Assembly (NCBI RefSeq): GCF_900113275.1
Contig: NZ_FOOU01000017.1
Location: 1-64,000, forward strand
DNA length: 64,000 bases
Origin: Neptunomonas qingdaonensis
GTDB taxonomy: Bacteria > Pseudomonadota > Gammaproteobacteria > Pseudomonadales > Balneatricaceae
Reading direction: 5' to 3'
Shown here piece after piece: positions 39,616 to 49,742 of this stretch. Under the pieces are notes generated by a model. It did no database searches. It was not told where the DNA came from and saw nothing but the letters and a program-made list of their open reading frames with translations. A program made the position numbers and the translations under genes. Numbering within the stretch: the stretch's first letter is position 1; each line of letters starts with the position of its first letter.

Positions 39616-42600
39616 ATGAATAAATATAATCAAGTGCTGATGCCGGTTGCATTTTGTGCAGCTGTTTTTTTACCGGTTAAATTATATGCGGCAAATGATT
39701 TATCACTGGCAGAAGCCCCTTTGCTTGTTACAACGACAGTGCAACCCAACGTAATGTTGCTGTTGGATAACTCCGGGAGTATGGAAAACGTTGTTTGGTA
39801 TCCGGGCGGTGTAATCGGTGGCGTTACCTACGCCGGGTATGATGATAGTGTGACTTATGATGATTGGAACTGGAATACTAACACGACCTATACTCCTCTG
39901 AATGATGGTAATGGGGACTGTAACGGAGACTCGGTTCGAGGCTTAAGAGGCGGTAATATCCGCTGTTTAATTCTACCGGATCCTGAAGGCGATAGTACCC
40001 GCTACAAAGGTAATTATCTTAATTACCTGTTTGTCACATTTGGGGTGAATGGCACAGCAAATACCGAAGATTTAACCGCATCCTTTGATGCAAAATACCA
40101 ACAATCAAGGCTGCAAACCGTTCAAACCGTAGCCAAAGCGGTGACCGCAGCGACCAACACGAAAATGCGATTTGGTTTAGCAAAATTAGCTACGCTGGAT
40201 GTTGGTGGAAATAACAATAAAGGCGGCACTGTTGTGAGTGCCTGCCAGCCAAATCAAAATTTAGATACTGCTATAGATGCTTTGACCCCGTCAACCTGGA
40301 CGCCACTATCTGAAGCGCTATATGAAGTCACACGTTATTTCAGAGGTCTTGATCCCTTTTATTCAGCTGGAAGCTTTCCTAAGTGGGATGGCACTCATGT
40401 GAGTCCTATTGAATACCGATGCCAAAAGAACTTTACCATAGTGCTGACCGATGGTCTGCCAACCTATGATATGGAGTTTCCAGGTAGTGCTGATGACGAC
40501 GATATTCCAACCGGAAGAAGCGTTCAAAACTGGGATGAAAATAGTGCAAATGATGGTCCTCAAGGAACAAGTGATGGAGATCAGCAAGATGAAGGCAATA
40601 GCCTTTATCTGGACGATATAGCCAAGTTTGCCTGGGATACTGATTTCAAAACAGCTGCTGATGGTAATGATGTTACCTCTGTCAGTTATCAGGATCCGGC
40701 ATTTGAAAAGCAAAACATGCATACCTATACCGTCGGATTTGCTGTGGATAATCAGATGCTGCAGCATGCTGCGGAAGGTTTGCCCGCTGTGGATGGGGTG
40801 TCTGCTGCTGTGCCTTATGGCCATGGTCACTATTATACGGCAACGGACTCAGATGGGCTTACGGATGCACTCCTGGCCGCGTTTGCCGATATTGCAAAAA
40901 AAACAGGCTCCTCTTCATCTGCAGCGGCCAATACAGGAAGAGTACAGTCTGGTTCTCGGGCTTATCAGGCCCGCTTTAATAGTACGGACTGGTCTGGGCA
41001 GTTACTCGCATTTGAAATTGAATCCGACGCAACAGAGGCGGCGTATGGGGATGTGTTGACAGATGGTGCTGGTCCAAGCGGCTCTGAGTTTGATGCGGGA
41101 GAAAGTATCCCGGATTGGGATAGTCGAATTATTATAACCAATAAACTTGATACGTCGGTGAGTCCTTCCGTAGAGACAGGCTATAGATTCAGTTGGGATC
41201 AATTTACAGCGGCAGAGAAAACAGCTTATTTTGACGATCAGGAGGCAGTGCTGGAGTATTTGCGCGGCAGGAACGATAGTGCTGTTAGCGCTTACAGAGC
41301 ACGCACTTCTATCTTAGGTGATATAGTCAGCTCCTCGCCTTACTTTGTCGGCAAGCCATCAGCGCGTTACCCTGAAACCTGGGGTGTGACCGGTAAAAGA
41401 TATTCTGATTTTAAAGACTCGTTTGCTACAACACCGCGGCAAAATTTACTTTATGTAGGTGCTAATGATGGCATGCTACATGCTTTTGATGCCGATACCG
41501 GTGTTGAAAAAATGGCGTATATACCCGGTTCAGTATTGCCTAAATTGAAGGCGCTGGCCGATCCTGATTATGCGCATGATTTTTATGTGGATGGGTCGCC
41601 GACAGTGGTTGATGCCTATGATGCAACCACGGCTGCGTGGAAAACAGTATTAATAGGTGGGCTTAATAAAGGGGGCCAGGCTATTTACGCATTGGACATT
41701 ACCAATCCGAGTACCTTTTCTGAGGCTAATGCCAACTCGATTTTCATGTGGGAATTTACCGATCAAGAAGATGCTGATTTAGGTTATACCTATAGCAGGC
41801 CTAAAATTGTGAAGTTACAAGATGGTCAATGGTACGCCATCTTCGGCAATGGCTATAACAGTACTGAAACAGATGGCCAAGCAAGTAGCAGTGGTGATGC
41901 CGTCATCTACATTGTTAATTTGTTTGACGGCACGCTAAAAAAGAAAATATCAACGAATGTGGGTGTCGCTGAAGACCCTGCTAATGCCAGTCGGCCGAAT
42001 GGATTTGCTACGGTAACCCCGGTTGATGTGGACGGCGACCAAGTGGCGGATTTTGTTTATGGCGGAGATCTGTTCGGCAATGTATGGAAGTTTACTTTGG
42101 ATAGCTCAAGCTCAGTAGATTGGGCGCTTGATTATAAGTTATTCTCTGCTTGTAGTGCTAATACTTGCACTTCCTCTAATGTTCAGCCGATTACCACGCC
42201 TGTTACTATCGGACGGCCTAAATATGGTACAGATCCAATGGTTTACTTTGGCACCGGTAAGTATTTAGAGACAACAGATAATAACGGCTCATTAGGCGGG
42301 ATACAGAGCTTTTATGCTATTCATGATGAAGGTGCCGTTGTGCTCCGGTCTGCGTTATTACAGCAGAGTATTCTTGATGAATCATCAGTCACAGTGACAA
42401 ATAAAAATGGCACACCTAATGATGCCAGCGATGATTATTCAGAAGACGTACCCTTGCGTAAAACATCAAATCTATATATGGCTTCTCATAAAGGCTGGTA
42501 TTTAGATTTTGTACCTCCGCAAGGGGAACGTGGCGAACGATTGGTATCGGCACCAGCATTAAGAGGGGGGCGTGTACTTTTCGTGACTAACATTCCGGCT

Positions 42601-42912
42601 AATGATCCCTGCTCGCCAGGGGGGGATAGTTGGTTAATGTCACTTGATGCCTTTAGTGGCGGTCGTTTAATCAATACCTATGACATCGATAATAGTGGCT
42701 CGTTTGGCGCTGGAGATAGGGTCTATACTGATGCGGGAAGCCAAATAGTTGCTAGCGGTATTAAAGTTGGATCTGGAGGTAATGCTCCTAGTTTCATGCC
42801 TGGCAGTGATACAGATAAAGCTATTATTTCCGGTAACGATCAATTGGAAACATACGATGTTTATGGAGGGGATGATGTCAATCGCCAAAGTTGGCAGCAA
42901 ATTACACGTTAG
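39616..42912 (+). CDS. pilY1: Type IV pilus tip adhesin PilY1
   Basis: 1098 residues from ATG 39616, 5 bases after an AAAAGGAGG site. A signal peptide ends near LYA. The N-terminal half has a von Willebrand A-like MIDAS start (MLLLDNSGSM, near 48-57) and IVLTDGLPTYD. The C-terminal half is the PilY1 beta-propeller (YVGANDGMLHAFDADTGVEKMAYIPGSVLP) with a calcium loop DVDGDQVAD near 803. PilY1 controls pilus extension, adhesion and surface sensing. It is the largest gene of the operon. Confidence 0.95.
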   Translation: MNKYNQVLMPVAFCAAVFLPVKLYAANDLSLAEAPLLVTTTVQPNVMLLLDNSGSMENVVWYPGGVIGGVTYAGYDDSVTYDDWNWNTNTTYTPLNDGNGDCNGDSVRGLRGGNIRCLILPDPEGDSTRYKGNYLNYLFVTFGVNGTANTEDLTASFDAKYQQSRLQTVQTVAKAVTAATNTKMRFGLAKLATLDVGGNNNKGGTVVSACQPNQNLDTAIDALTPSTWTPLSEALYEVTRYFRGLDPFYSAGSFPKWDGTHVSPIEYRCQKNFTIVLTDGLPTYDMEFPGSADDDDIPTGRSVQNWDENSANDGPQGTSDGDQQDEGNSLYLDDIAKFAWDTDFKTAADGNDVTSVSYQDPAFEKQNMHTYTVGFAVDNQMLQHAAEGLPAVDGVSAAVPYGHGHYYTATDSDGLTDALLAAFADIAKKTGSSSSAAANTGRVQSGSRAYQARFNSTDWSGQLLAFEIESDATEAAYGDVLTDGAGPSGSEFDAGESIPDWDSRIIITNKLDTSVSPSVETGYRFSWDQFTAAEKTAYFDDQEAVLEYLRGRNDSAVSAYRARTSILGDIVSSSPYFVGKPSARYPETWGVTGKRYSDFKDSFATTPRQNLLYVGANDGMLHAFDADTGVEKMAYIPGSVLPKLKALADPDYAHDFYVDGSPTVVDAYDATTAAWKTVLIGGLNKGGQAIYALDITNPSTFSEANANSIFMWEFTDQEDADLGYTYSRPKIVKLQDGQWYAIFGNGYNSTETDGQASSSGDAVIYIVNLFDGTLKKKISTNVGVAEDPANASRPNGFATVTPVDVDGDQVADFVYGGDLFGNVWKFTLDSSSSVDWALDYKLFSACSANTCTSSNVQPITTPVTIGRPKYGTDPMVYFGTGKYLETTDNNGSLGGIQSFYAIHDEGAVVLRSALLQQSILDESSVTVTNKNGTPNDASDDYSEDVPLRKTSNLYMASHKGWYLDFVPPQGERGERLVSAPALRGGRVLFVTNIPANDPCSPGGDSWLMSLDAFSGGRLINTYDIDNSGSFGAGDRVYTDAGSQIVASGIKVGSGGNAPSFMPGSDTDKAIISGNDQLETYDVYGGDDVNRQSWQQITR

Positions 42913-42923
42913 GAGTTGTTAAA

Positions 42924-43244
42924 ATGCAGAAATTATATCGTTTGCTGTTTTCTATAGTATTTGTACTAACGGCTGTGGTCGCGCTTCCTATACAAGCCAG
43001 TGAATCAGGAAAACATAACAGTAAAGTCATTAATGATGTTCAAGGGGTGATCGAGAGTAAAGGCAAAAATGAGATCGTCATTGATGGTGTGAAATATAAG
43101 GTTGCATCGCACGCAAAGATTCGGGAAGGGGAGTCTGCTCTTCGCTTGCGCCATCTATTGATTGGCGCCGATATTGAGTTTGATTATAAGACGAAGAACA
43201 AAAGTGCGCCCGTTATTACGTCTATTAGCGTTATTATGAAGTGA
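42924..43244 (+). CDS. pilY2: PilY2-like pilus biogenesis protein
   Basis: 106 residues starting at ATG 42924 with AGGAG nine bases upstream. N-terminal signal peptide ([19 protein letters not shown]) followed by a small domain with [21 protein letters not shown]. Size and place between pilY1 and pilE match Pseudomonas PilY2; sequence resemblance was judged by eye, so the name is positional. Confidence 0.65.
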   Translation: MQKLYRLLFSIVFVLTAVVALPIQASESGKHNSKVINDVQGVIESKGKNEIVIDGVKYKVASHAKIREGESALRLRHLLIGADIEFDYKTKNKSAPVITSISVIMK

Positions 43245-43249
43245 ATCAT

Positions 43250-43660
43250 ATGAAATCAAAGCAAAAGGGTTTTACCCTTATCGAACTGATGATCGTCGTC
43301 GCCATTGTCGGTATATTGGCTGCCATTGCTTACCCGAGTTATCAACAGTATGTGTTGCGTTCGTGGCGCACCACCGCGAGTGGATGTGTACTTTCTCTGG
43401 CGCAAAGCATGGAGCGCCAATTTACAGCAAATATGACGTATTCAGCGGCAGTGCCTGTGAGTGGCTGTACCACTGAAAATGGTATGGCAGCAAGATATAC
43501 CATAGGGCTATCGGCATCGGGTGCAACTGCTACGGCTTATACTATTCAGGCGCAACCGCAAGGCGCCCAAGCCGCAGATACGCAATGTGGCACGATTAGT
43601 ATTAATCAAATAGGTACGCGGGCTGAAACGGGTACAGGGAGTGTGCAAGACTGCTGGTAG
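43250..43660 (+). CDS. pilE: Type IV minor pilin PilE
   Basis: 136 residues. Prepilin site [32 protein letters not shown] after Gly7 with Glu+5. A Cys pair (DTQC ... DCW) would form the C-terminal disulfide loop. The ATG at 43250 is preferred; a GTG at 43241 overlaps the pilY2 stop. Ala- and Thr-rich body. Confidence 0.88.
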   Translation: MKSKQKGFTLIELMIVVAIVGILAAIAYPSYQQYVLRSWRTTASGCVLSLAQSMERQFTANMTYSAAVPVSGCTTENGMAARYTIGLSASGATATAYTIQAQPQGAQAADTQCGTISINQIGTRAETGTGSVQDCW

Positions 43661-43715
43661 AAGCATTTTAATTACAATTAATGATTTTGGCTAAGGATAG
43701 CCTGAGGACAAAAAT

Positions 43716-44258
43716 ATGCACAGGGAAGCGCATTATAAGTCGTTGCATTCGCAATTCGGCTTCACATTGATTGAGTTAATGGTCGCGTTGGCTGTTTCCT
43801 TAATTCTCATTGTTATCGGCATACCTTCATGGACACACATTTTGGCGCGTAGTGATGTTACATCAACCTCATTAGCCATTCGTGCTGGTTTGTCTATTGC
43901 CCGATCAGAGGCGGTAAAGCGTGGTGCGAGTGTCCAGGTGTGTAGTCTTGATAATGTATTGACACAATGTGCAGGTCATGTGGGTATAGGTCGATTGATG
44001 TGGGGTAACGGGTTTATCGTATTTCAGGATGTGGATAAGGATCGGGTCTATACCGCTGGGACCGATGAGCTATTGAACCTTACTCACTTTAGTGAGCCTG
44101 TAGACATAGATTGGGGACGAGGGCATTATTTAATTTATGCGCCCAGTGGTCGTCTGCAAATGGGTAACAGCTCATTTCATATCAAGCATTTAGCTTCTTC
44201 TCTTGAACGACATCTGATACTTAACAATGTGGGGCGGGTGCGTTCAACGGATATTTAA
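43716..44258 (+). CDS. fimT: Type IV pilin-like FimT (GspH fold)
   Basis: 180 residues. Prepilin site [26 protein letters not shown] after Gly15, then SLAIRAGLSIARSEAVKRG, the GspH/FimT signature also seen in the first gene of the cluster. In some bacteria FimT takes part in DNA uptake. A small GGCTA/TAGCC hairpin at 43689-43702 precedes it. thiO follows, as in Pseudomonas. Confidence 0.85.
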   Translation: MHREAHYKSLHSQFGFTLIELMVALAVSLILIVIGIPSWTHILARSDVTSTSLAIRAGLSIARSEAVKRGASVQVCSLDNVLTQCAGHVGIGRLMWGNGFIVFQDVDKDRVYTAGTDELLNLTHFSEPVDIDWGRGHYLIYAPSGRLQMGNSSFHIKHLASSLERHLILNNVGRVRSTDI

Positions 44259-44303
44259 AATACACTAGCGGGCTTCTTTCTCTTCAAATCATCAGGTGCA
44301 GGA

Positions 44304-45395
44304 ATGAGTGATTTTGTGATTGTCGGTGCAGGTGTGATCGGTATGATGCTGGCGCGTGAGCTAATGCAGGCCGGTGCTACGGTTTCGCTGGTGGATCGTT
44401 CAGCATGCGCACAGGAGGCGACGTGGGCGGGTGGTGGTATTGTTTCACCTTTATATCCATGGCGTTATTCTGATCCGGTAACTCAGTTGGCAACCTGGTC
44501 GCAAAGTAGTTATCTGCATCTGTCACAGGACCTGATCGAAGAAACCGGTTGTGATCCTGAGCTTCGTCAAAAAGGTATGTATATGGTGGATGTTGAGGAT
44601 GAGCAAGACGCCTTGAGTTGGGCTGCACAGTTTAACCGGCCGATGAGTAAGGTGGGAGCCTCTCATCTTTATGCTCGGGAAGCTAATTTTTGTAGAGGCT
44701 ATCAAAGTGCGTTGTGGATGCCGGAAGTATGCAGCATTCGCAATCCTCGTTTAGGCAAGTCATTAAGAGCCAGCTTGGAAAAATCACCCCGTGTGACCTT
44801 GTATGAACATCACGATGTGCACCACTTACTGTTAGATAACGATAAGGTTCATGGTGTGAGAACTGCACAAGGCGATATTAACGGCGGAAAAACCATTATC
44901 ACTGCCGGTGCCTGGAGTGCTGAGTTACTGAAGCCGTTGGATATTAACTTGCCAGTTGAGCCTGTTAAGGGGCAGATGATGATCTTTAAAACCCCGGTGG
45001 GTACGGTTAATCGCGTCATCCTGATGGCGGGGCGTTATGTGATTCCGCGTAATGATGGTCGTGTTTTGGTCGGATCCACCCTGGAAAGAGAAGGGTTTGA
45101 TAAACACACCACGCAGGGTGCTTATCAATCTTTACACCAGACAGCTATTCAGATCATTCCTGCGTTAGCCAAATGCGAAGTTGAGCATCATTGGGCCGGG
45201 TTGCGGCCAGGGTCGCCTGAAGGAATTCCGTTTATTGGTGATGTGCCGGGTGTTGCTGGTCTGGCGGTTAATGCGGGCCAATATCGTAATGGACTGGTTT
45301 TAGCGCCCGCATCGACGCGTATGCATGCGGATATGTTACTCGGACGTGAGCCTGTCGTGAATCCTGCGGCTTATCAGTTGGAAGGGCGTATTTAA
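44304..45395 (+). CDS. thiO: Glycine oxidase ThiO
   Basis: 363 residues. FAD-dependent amine oxidase with a Rossmann start IVGAGVIGMMLARELM, then EATWAGGGIVSPLYPW and a C-terminal HHWAGLRPGSPEGIPFIG, NAGQYRNGLVLAP. It supplies dehydroglycine for the thiazole moiety of thiamine. The pairing with fimT is as in Pseudomonas. Converges on nadE. Confidence 0.9.
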   Translation: MSDFVIVGAGVIGMMLARELMQAGATVSLVDRSACAQEATWAGGGIVSPLYPWRYSDPVTQLATWSQSSYLHLSQDLIEETGCDPELRQKGMYMVDVEDEQDALSWAAQFNRPMSKVGASHLYAREANFCRGYQSALWMPEVCSIRNPRLGKSLRASLEKSPRVTLYEHHDVHHLLLDNDKVHGVRTAQGDINGGKTIITAGAWSAELLKPLDINLPVEPVKGQMMIFKTPVGTVNRVILMAGRYVIPRNDGRVLVGSTLEREGFDKHTTQGAYQSLHQTAIQIIPALAKCEVEHHWAGLRPGSPEGIPFIGDVPGVAGLAVNAGQYRNGLVLAPASTRMHADMLLGREPVVNPAAYQLEGRI

Positions 45396-45417
45396 CCCTT
45401 CCTGCCCGCAAGGTCGG

Positions 45418-46251
45418 TTAATCGTAGATGGTTGGGATGGCGTTGCGCTTATGCTGGGTTTTCAGGTAGATGCTGATTAGTTTTTCCTGTATCTGCGTAT
45501 CTACGTTTTTTCCTTCCAGGAAATCATCGATATTTTCGTAGGTTAGTCCTAGCGCATGCTCATCGGCTTTTTGCGGGACAAGGCATTCCAGGTCGGCGGT
45601 TGGTATTTTATGGACTAAGCTTTCTGGGGCACCGAGTTCCATCGCGAGCTGGCGTACCTGACGTTTACTCAGGCCAAACAACGGCGCCAGATCGCATGCT
45701 CCATCTCCCCATTTAGTATAAAAACCGGTGATGTTTTCCGCTGAGTGGTCGGTTCCCAGCACTAAGCCGCCAACAATACCCGCGATTTCATACTGGGCGA
45801 TCATGCGTGCTCTGGCTTTTACGTTGCCTTTAGCGAAGTCGATGGCGGCTTCGCTGGCATTTAATAGCCGGCTTTCATGCAATGATGCGGTGACTTCTTG
45901 ATGCAGGCCATCCGCGCCCGGCTTTACATTAACCGTCAGGGTTTCTGTCGGTTTTATAAAGGACAGCGCATGTTGAGCATCCACTTCATCATGCTGTGTG
46001 CCATAGGGTAGGCGCACAGCGATAAACGCAAAATGATTTGAGCCCGTTTCTGAGTTGAGTTCATCAACGGCTAATTGGGCTAATCTGCCACACGTGGAGG
46101 AGTCGACACCCCCGCTGATACCTAACACCAGATGTTTGAGTCCGGAGGCACGTAAACGCTCTTTAATAAAACCAATACGTCGTGCGATTTCAAACCCTGG
46201 CTCTATTTCAGGGATAACTCGCATCTCTTTAATGATGTCATTAGCATTCAT
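45418..46251 (-). CDS. nadE: NH3-dependent NAD synthetase
   Basis: 277 residues, no glutaminase domain. PP-loop SGGVDSS at 46-52, then [35 protein letters not shown], which binds deamido-NAD. Catalyses the last step of NAD synthesis. Ends 22 bases from thiO; no clear terminator between them. Confidence 0.96.
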   Translation of the reverse strand: MNANDIIKEMRVIPEIEPGFEIARRIGFIKERLRASGLKHLVLGISGGVDSSTCGRLAQLAVDELNSETGSNHFAFIAVRLPYGTQHDEVDAQHALSFIKPTETLTVNVKPGADGLHQEVTASLHESRLLNASEAAIDFAKGNVKARARMIAQYEIAGIVGGLVLGTDHSAENITGFYTKWGDGACDLAPLFGLSKRQVRQLAMELGAPESLVHKIPTADLECLVPQKADEHALGLTYENIDDFLEGKNVDTQIQEKLISIYLKTQHKRNAIPTIYD

Positions 46252-46320
46252 CGCGCTTAGGTTCCTTTCTTAATTATTTGGGCTTAATTACTCGCAAGTA
46301 ACAACTACTAAAATAGTGTA

Positions 46321-47253
46321 TTACTCAAATACACCAAAGGTAATCCTGTCAAACCAGGATCTTTCTGTTTTTTCCGTCTTATCCTGCGTAACACCAGCGT
46401 TACTGTTAACTGTAGGACGTGATGGAGGAGTGGCGGCTGCATCGCTGCTGCCAAGTAGCCCGAAAGTGGCTGTTTCCAATAACGTCTTATTTTCTTTACG
46501 ATAGGTTTTCAGGTCATAATCTGGGTAGTTTGTCAGTAAAACATCACGCGCACTGTTTGCCAGATCCGTCATACCCAGTTCGGTGTACGCCTGATACATA
46601 ACGGCAAGCGCCTGAGGCGTTGCCGAGGTGTTTTGTAAATTCTCTACGACATATCGCCCGCGATTGGCCGCGGCGACAAAGGCACCGCGTTTCATATAAA
46701 AACGGGCAACATTGACTTCATAGGTCGCCAGCCGGTTTTTCAGGAAGATCATGCGCTTATTGGCATCAGGTGCATATTTGCTGTCCGGATAGCGATTCAG
46801 CAGTGTCGAAAAGCTTTCGAAAGAGGAGAGAGCGGCGCCAGGATCGCGGCGTGTAATATCGATGGGCAAGTAGCGCTCAAAGAATGTTCTGTCTTGCTCG
46901 AAGGCTGTCAGGCCCTTGAGGTAATAGGCGTAATCGATATTTTCATGCGATGGGTGCAGACGAATAAAGCGGTCAGCGGATGCACTGGCAGCTTCCGGTT
47001 CATAGTTCTTATGGTACGCGTAAATCAGTTCTAGCTGTGCTTGCTCTGAGTAACGCCCAAACGGATAGCGAGCTTCTAATAGCTGCAGTTTATCTACCGC
47101 TAACTGGTAATCAGCCTTTTCCAACGCCGCGATTGATTCTTCATATAATTGTTGTTCCGGAATATCCGGTTGCTCCTTATCGCCACCAAACCATGAACAG
47201 CCCGAAGCGAGAATGCAAAGAGTGACGATGCCAACGATTTTTACCAAGCGCAT
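46321..47253 (-). CDS. bamD: Outer membrane assembly lipoprotein BamD
   Basis: 310 residues with a lipobox LASG/C at Cys19. TPR repeats follow, with [34 protein letters not shown]. Essential part of the BAM complex. The start at 47253 is chosen so that the signal peptide begins [10 protein letters not shown]; an upstream in-frame ATG at 47322 adds 23 odd residues. The C-terminal tail (Asn/Thr/Glu-rich to FGVFE) extends beyond the usual length (E. coli 245). Divergent from rluD, as in E. coli and Pseudomonas. Confidence 0.94.
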   Translation of the reverse strand: MRLVKIVGIVTLCILASGCSWFGGDKEQPDIPEQQLYEESIAALEKADYQLAVDKLQLLEARYPFGRYSEQAQLELIYAYHKNYEPEAASASADRFIRLHPSHENIDYAYYLKGLTAFEQDRTFFERYLPIDITRRDPGAALSSFESFSTLLNRYPDSKYAPDANKRMIFLKNRLATYEVNVARFYMKRGAFVAAANRGRYVVENLQNTSATPQALAVMYQAYTELGMTDLANSARDVLLTNYPDYDLKTYRKENKTLLETATFGLLGSSDAAATPPSRPTVNSNAGVTQDKTEKTERSWFDRITFGVFE

Positions 47254-47279
47254 GTAATAAATCCTGATATTCCACGTAT

Positions 47280-47308
47280 CCGATTCTCGGCGTAACTCGC
47301 CGTATCGG
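47280..47308. promoter_or_regulatory. Inverted repeat between bamD and rluD
   Basis: CCGAT (47280-47284) with ATCGG (47304-47308) enclose CGGCG (47288-47292) and CGCCG (47298-47302). A TATACT box at 47310-47315 faces rluD. It could be a bamD leader hairpin or operator. Confidence 0.45.
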
Positions 47309-47397
47309 GTATACTGAGCCAAAATGCTTAATTAACGGTCTATTTAACCATAACCTGAAGCTAAGCAAAATCATCAGCGCTACAGATCGGTATATTG

Positions 47398-48369
47398 ATG
47401 TCAGAAAAGATTGAATTAGAAGTGGTGGTCCCCGGTGAATTAACCGGAAAACGTCTTGATCAGGTGGTTGCGCAACTGTTTTCAGAATACTCACGCTCAC
47501 GCCTGCAGTCCTGGATTAAAGATGGTTTTGTGACGGTGGATGGTAAACACGCAAAAATCCGTGAAAAACTCTACGGTGGTGAGCGTATCCGGGTGGACGC
47601 GACGGTTGAGCCGATAGAGAGCCATGCCGCCGAAAATATTCCGTTGGATATTGTCTATGAGGACGATGATATTCTGGTTGTTAATAAGCCGGCAGGGTTG
47701 GTGGTGCATCCGGCAGTCGGGCACCGGTCAGGTACCTTGCTAAATGCTTTGTTACATCACTTTCCTGATATAGCTTTAGTGCCGCGTGCCGGTATTGTGC
47801 ATCGACTGGATATGGATACGACCGGTTTAATGGTGGTAGCCAAGACGATTCAGGCGCAGACAGAGTTGGTGTGTCAGTTGCAGGATCGTTCGATGGGGCG
47901 CGAGTATGAAGCCATAGTGCTCGGTGTTATGACCGGCGGCGGTTGTGTTGATGAGCCGATGGGACGTCACACAAAAAACCGCCTTAAAATGGCGGTCATT
48001 CGTGGTGGTAAAGAAGCGGTGACACATTACCGTGTTTTGGAAAAGCTACGTGTGCATACTCACTTGCGATTAAAGTTGGAGACAGGGCGCACGCACCAGA
48101 TACGCGTGCATATGGCCCACATTAATTACCCTTTAGTGGGTGATCAGCTGTATGGCGGTCGTTTCCGTATGCCAAAAGGTGCCAGTGAAGAGACACAAGT
48201 CGTGTTGCAGGGCTTTAAACGTCAGGCCTTACATGCTAAAAAACTTGAATTGTGGCACCCTGCCACAAGAGAACAGATGTCCTGGGAAGTCGATCTGCCA
48301 GAAGATTTCCAGCAACTGCTGGCTGCGTTGCAGCAAGACAGTAAAGATTATGAAGATGACGATTTTTAG
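47398..48369 (+). CDS. rluD: 23S rRNA pseudouridine synthase RluD
   Basis: 323 residues. N-terminal S4 RNA-binding domain (GKRLDQVVAQLFSEYSRSRLQSWIKDG) and catalytic domain with HRLDMDTTGL, catalytic Asp138. It modifies U1911/1915/1917 in helix 69. The ATG at 47398 is used; a TTG one codon earlier is not. Followed by pgeF, the conserved pairing. Confidence 0.95.
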   Translation: MSEKIELEVVVPGELTGKRLDQVVAQLFSEYSRSRLQSWIKDGFVTVDGKHAKIREKLYGGERIRVDATVEPIESHAAENIPLDIVYEDDDILVVNKPAGLVVHPAVGHRSGTLLNALLHHFPDIALVPRAGIVHRLDMDTTGLMVVAKTIQAQTELVCQLQDRSMGREYEAIVLGVMTGGGCVDEPMGRHTKNRLKMAVIRGGKEAVTHYRVLEKLRVHTHLRLKLETGRTHQIRVHMAHINYPLVGDQLYGGRFRMPKGASEETQVVLQGFKRQALHAKKLELWHPATREQMSWEVDLPEDFQQLLAALQQDSKDYEDDDF

Positions 48370-48383
48370 ATGCGAATTTCTAG

Positions 48384-49127
48384 ATGAGTGATGCTTCTAT
48401 GCAGTTAATTAAGCCGTGCTGGGAGGCTCCCGGGCAGATTCAAGTGATATCCACCACTCGCTTCGGGGGTGTTAGCCAAGCGCCTTATGATGCTTTGAAT
48501 CTGGGCGATCATGTGGGTGATCAGCCGGCTGCCGTCGCATTAAACCGATCACGACTGTTAGATGAGATTGGTGTTCAGAATGCTCAATGGCTGACTCAGG
48601 TGCATGGTACCGGATGCGTTGAAGCAAAACCTGATGGTTTGATCCATGAAGCCGATGCGTGCTGGACAGATCAGGCAGGCCTGGCGTGTGTCATTATGAC
48701 GGCGGATTGTTTACCGGTTGTCCTTACTGATGGTAACAAAGTCGCCGCCGCTCATGCCGGTTGGCGAGGGCTGGCGGATGGCGTTTTAGAAACCACATTG
48801 GCGCAGTTTTCGGGCTCTGAGGTTTATGTCTGGTTAGGGCCTGCTATCGGGCCTGATGCATTTGAGGTGGGTGAAGAGGTCAGGCAGCAGTTCTGTGATC
48901 ATCTGCCGTCATCAGCTGAATGCTTCAGAGCTTCTGTAAATAATGGTAAATGGTTGGCGGATCTCTATCAGTTAGCCAGATTGCGTTTGCTACGTGCCGG
49001 TGTGCAGCACATTAGCGGAGGCAACTTTTGTACTTACTCTGATCCGGCGCAATTTTTCTCTTATCGACGTGAGCAGCAGACTGGGCGCATGGCGACCCTG
49101 ATCTGGAAAACTGAGATTGATGGTTAA
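48384..49127 (+). CDS. pgeF: Peptidoglycan editing factor PgeF (YfiH, DUF152)
   Basis: 247 residues. Conserved blocks STTRFGGVSQAPYDALNLGDHVGD, CVIMTADCLPVVLTD and AAHAGWRGLADGV carry the Cys and His metal/catalytic residues, and GGNFCTYSDPAQFFSYRRE ends the domain. In E. coli it hydrolyses wrongly built UDP-MurNAc-Ser; older annotation is laccase-domain or polyphenol oxidase. Confidence 0.93.
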   Translation: MSDASMQLIKPCWEAPGQIQVISTTRFGGVSQAPYDALNLGDHVGDQPAAVALNRSRLLDEIGVQNAQWLTQVHGTGCVEAKPDGLIHEADACWTDQAGLACVIMTADCLPVVLTDGNKVAAAHAGWRGLADGVLETTLAQFSGSEVYVWLGPAIGPDAFEVGEEVRQQFCDHLPSSAECFRASVNNGKWLADLYQLARLRLLRAGVQHISGGNFCTYSDPAQFFSYRREQQTGRMATLIWKTEIDG

Positions 49128-49136
49128 TTTATCGAA

Positions 49137-49165
49137 AGGCTTTAGTACTCTGCTAAGCCTCTCTT
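49137..49165. terminator. Weak terminator between pgeF and the Lrp-type gene
   Basis: AGGCTT (49137-49142) pairs with AAGCCT (49155-49160), extendable by two pairs, followed by CTCTT. It lies between convergent genes. The T-run is poor. Confidence 0.4.
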
Positions 49166-49169
49166 AAGA

Positions 49170-49637
49170 TCAGATCGGCAATGCCGTCGTATATTTAATT
49201 TGCTCCATAGCAAAACTGGAAGTGACATCACTCAAATCGGGTGTTTCTTCTACTAAGCGTTTATAAAATCGATCAAAGGCGGCGATATCTGCGACAACAA
49301 TGCGCATCAGATAATCGTATTCTCCGCTCATTCGGTAAAACTCGGCCACTTCATCGTAGTGCGCTATTTTTTCTGCGAAGTTCACATACCAGGCATGCGA
49401 ATGGTTACGTGTTTTGATATGCACGAATACCGAAACATTTAATCCCACTTTGGCCGGATCAAGTAACACGACTTGTTTTCGGATTACACCTGCATCCTGT
49501 AGTTTTTGTACTCTGCGCCAGCAGGGAGTTGACGATAGGTTCACGCGTGCTGCTAACTCTGTAATACCAAGTTCGGCATTGTCTTGTAGCTCACGCAGTA
49601 TTTGGCGATCTGTAGAATCAATTTTTATATTATTCAT
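49170..49637 (-). CDS. decR: Lrp/AsnC-family regulator, DecR/CyuR-like
   Basis: 155 residues. N-terminal winged HTH (TDRQILRELQDNAELGITELAARVNLSSTPCWRRVQKLQDAG) and a RAM ligand domain. The end SDVTSSFAMEQIKYTTALPI closely matches E. coli DecR (YbaO), the cysteine-responsive activator of cysteine desulfidase, as do GEYDYLMR and DEFYKRLV-like blocks. Divergent from a cysteine-synthase-fold gene, which it probably controls. The name is a homology-based inference. Confidence 0.8.
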   Translation of the reverse strand: MNNIKIDSTDRQILRELQDNAELGITELAARVNLSSTPCWRRVQKLQDAGVIRKQVVLLDPAKVGLNVSVFVHIKTRNHSHAWYVNFAEKIAHYDEVAEFYRMSGEYDYLMRIVVADIAAFDRFYKRLVEETPDLSDVTSSFAMEQIKYTTALPI

Positions 49638-49642
49638 AAAAT

Positions 49643-49657
49643 TAGAATTAATTTCTA
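49643..49657. promoter_or_regulatory. Candidate DecR-type operator
   Basis: TAGAA, a 5-base TTAAT centre and TTCTA form a symmetric 15-base site 6 bases upstream of the regulator start, in the 105-base divergent gap. Lrp-family sites are AT-rich and symmetric, so autoregulation and control of the divergent gene are plausible. Confidence 0.4.
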
Positions 49658-49742
49658 TTTATGTGAGTATTTAAGGAAATAATAACAGTATTTTTCTCGA
49701 CTGACTCCTGCATAATCTAGCTTTAAAAAAGGAGAAGGTGCT

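Noticed and set aside
40363-40830. 155-codon minus-strand frame inside pilY1
   Set aside because: Lies wholly opposite pilY1, with low-complexity Ile/Ser/Thr composition; no motif.
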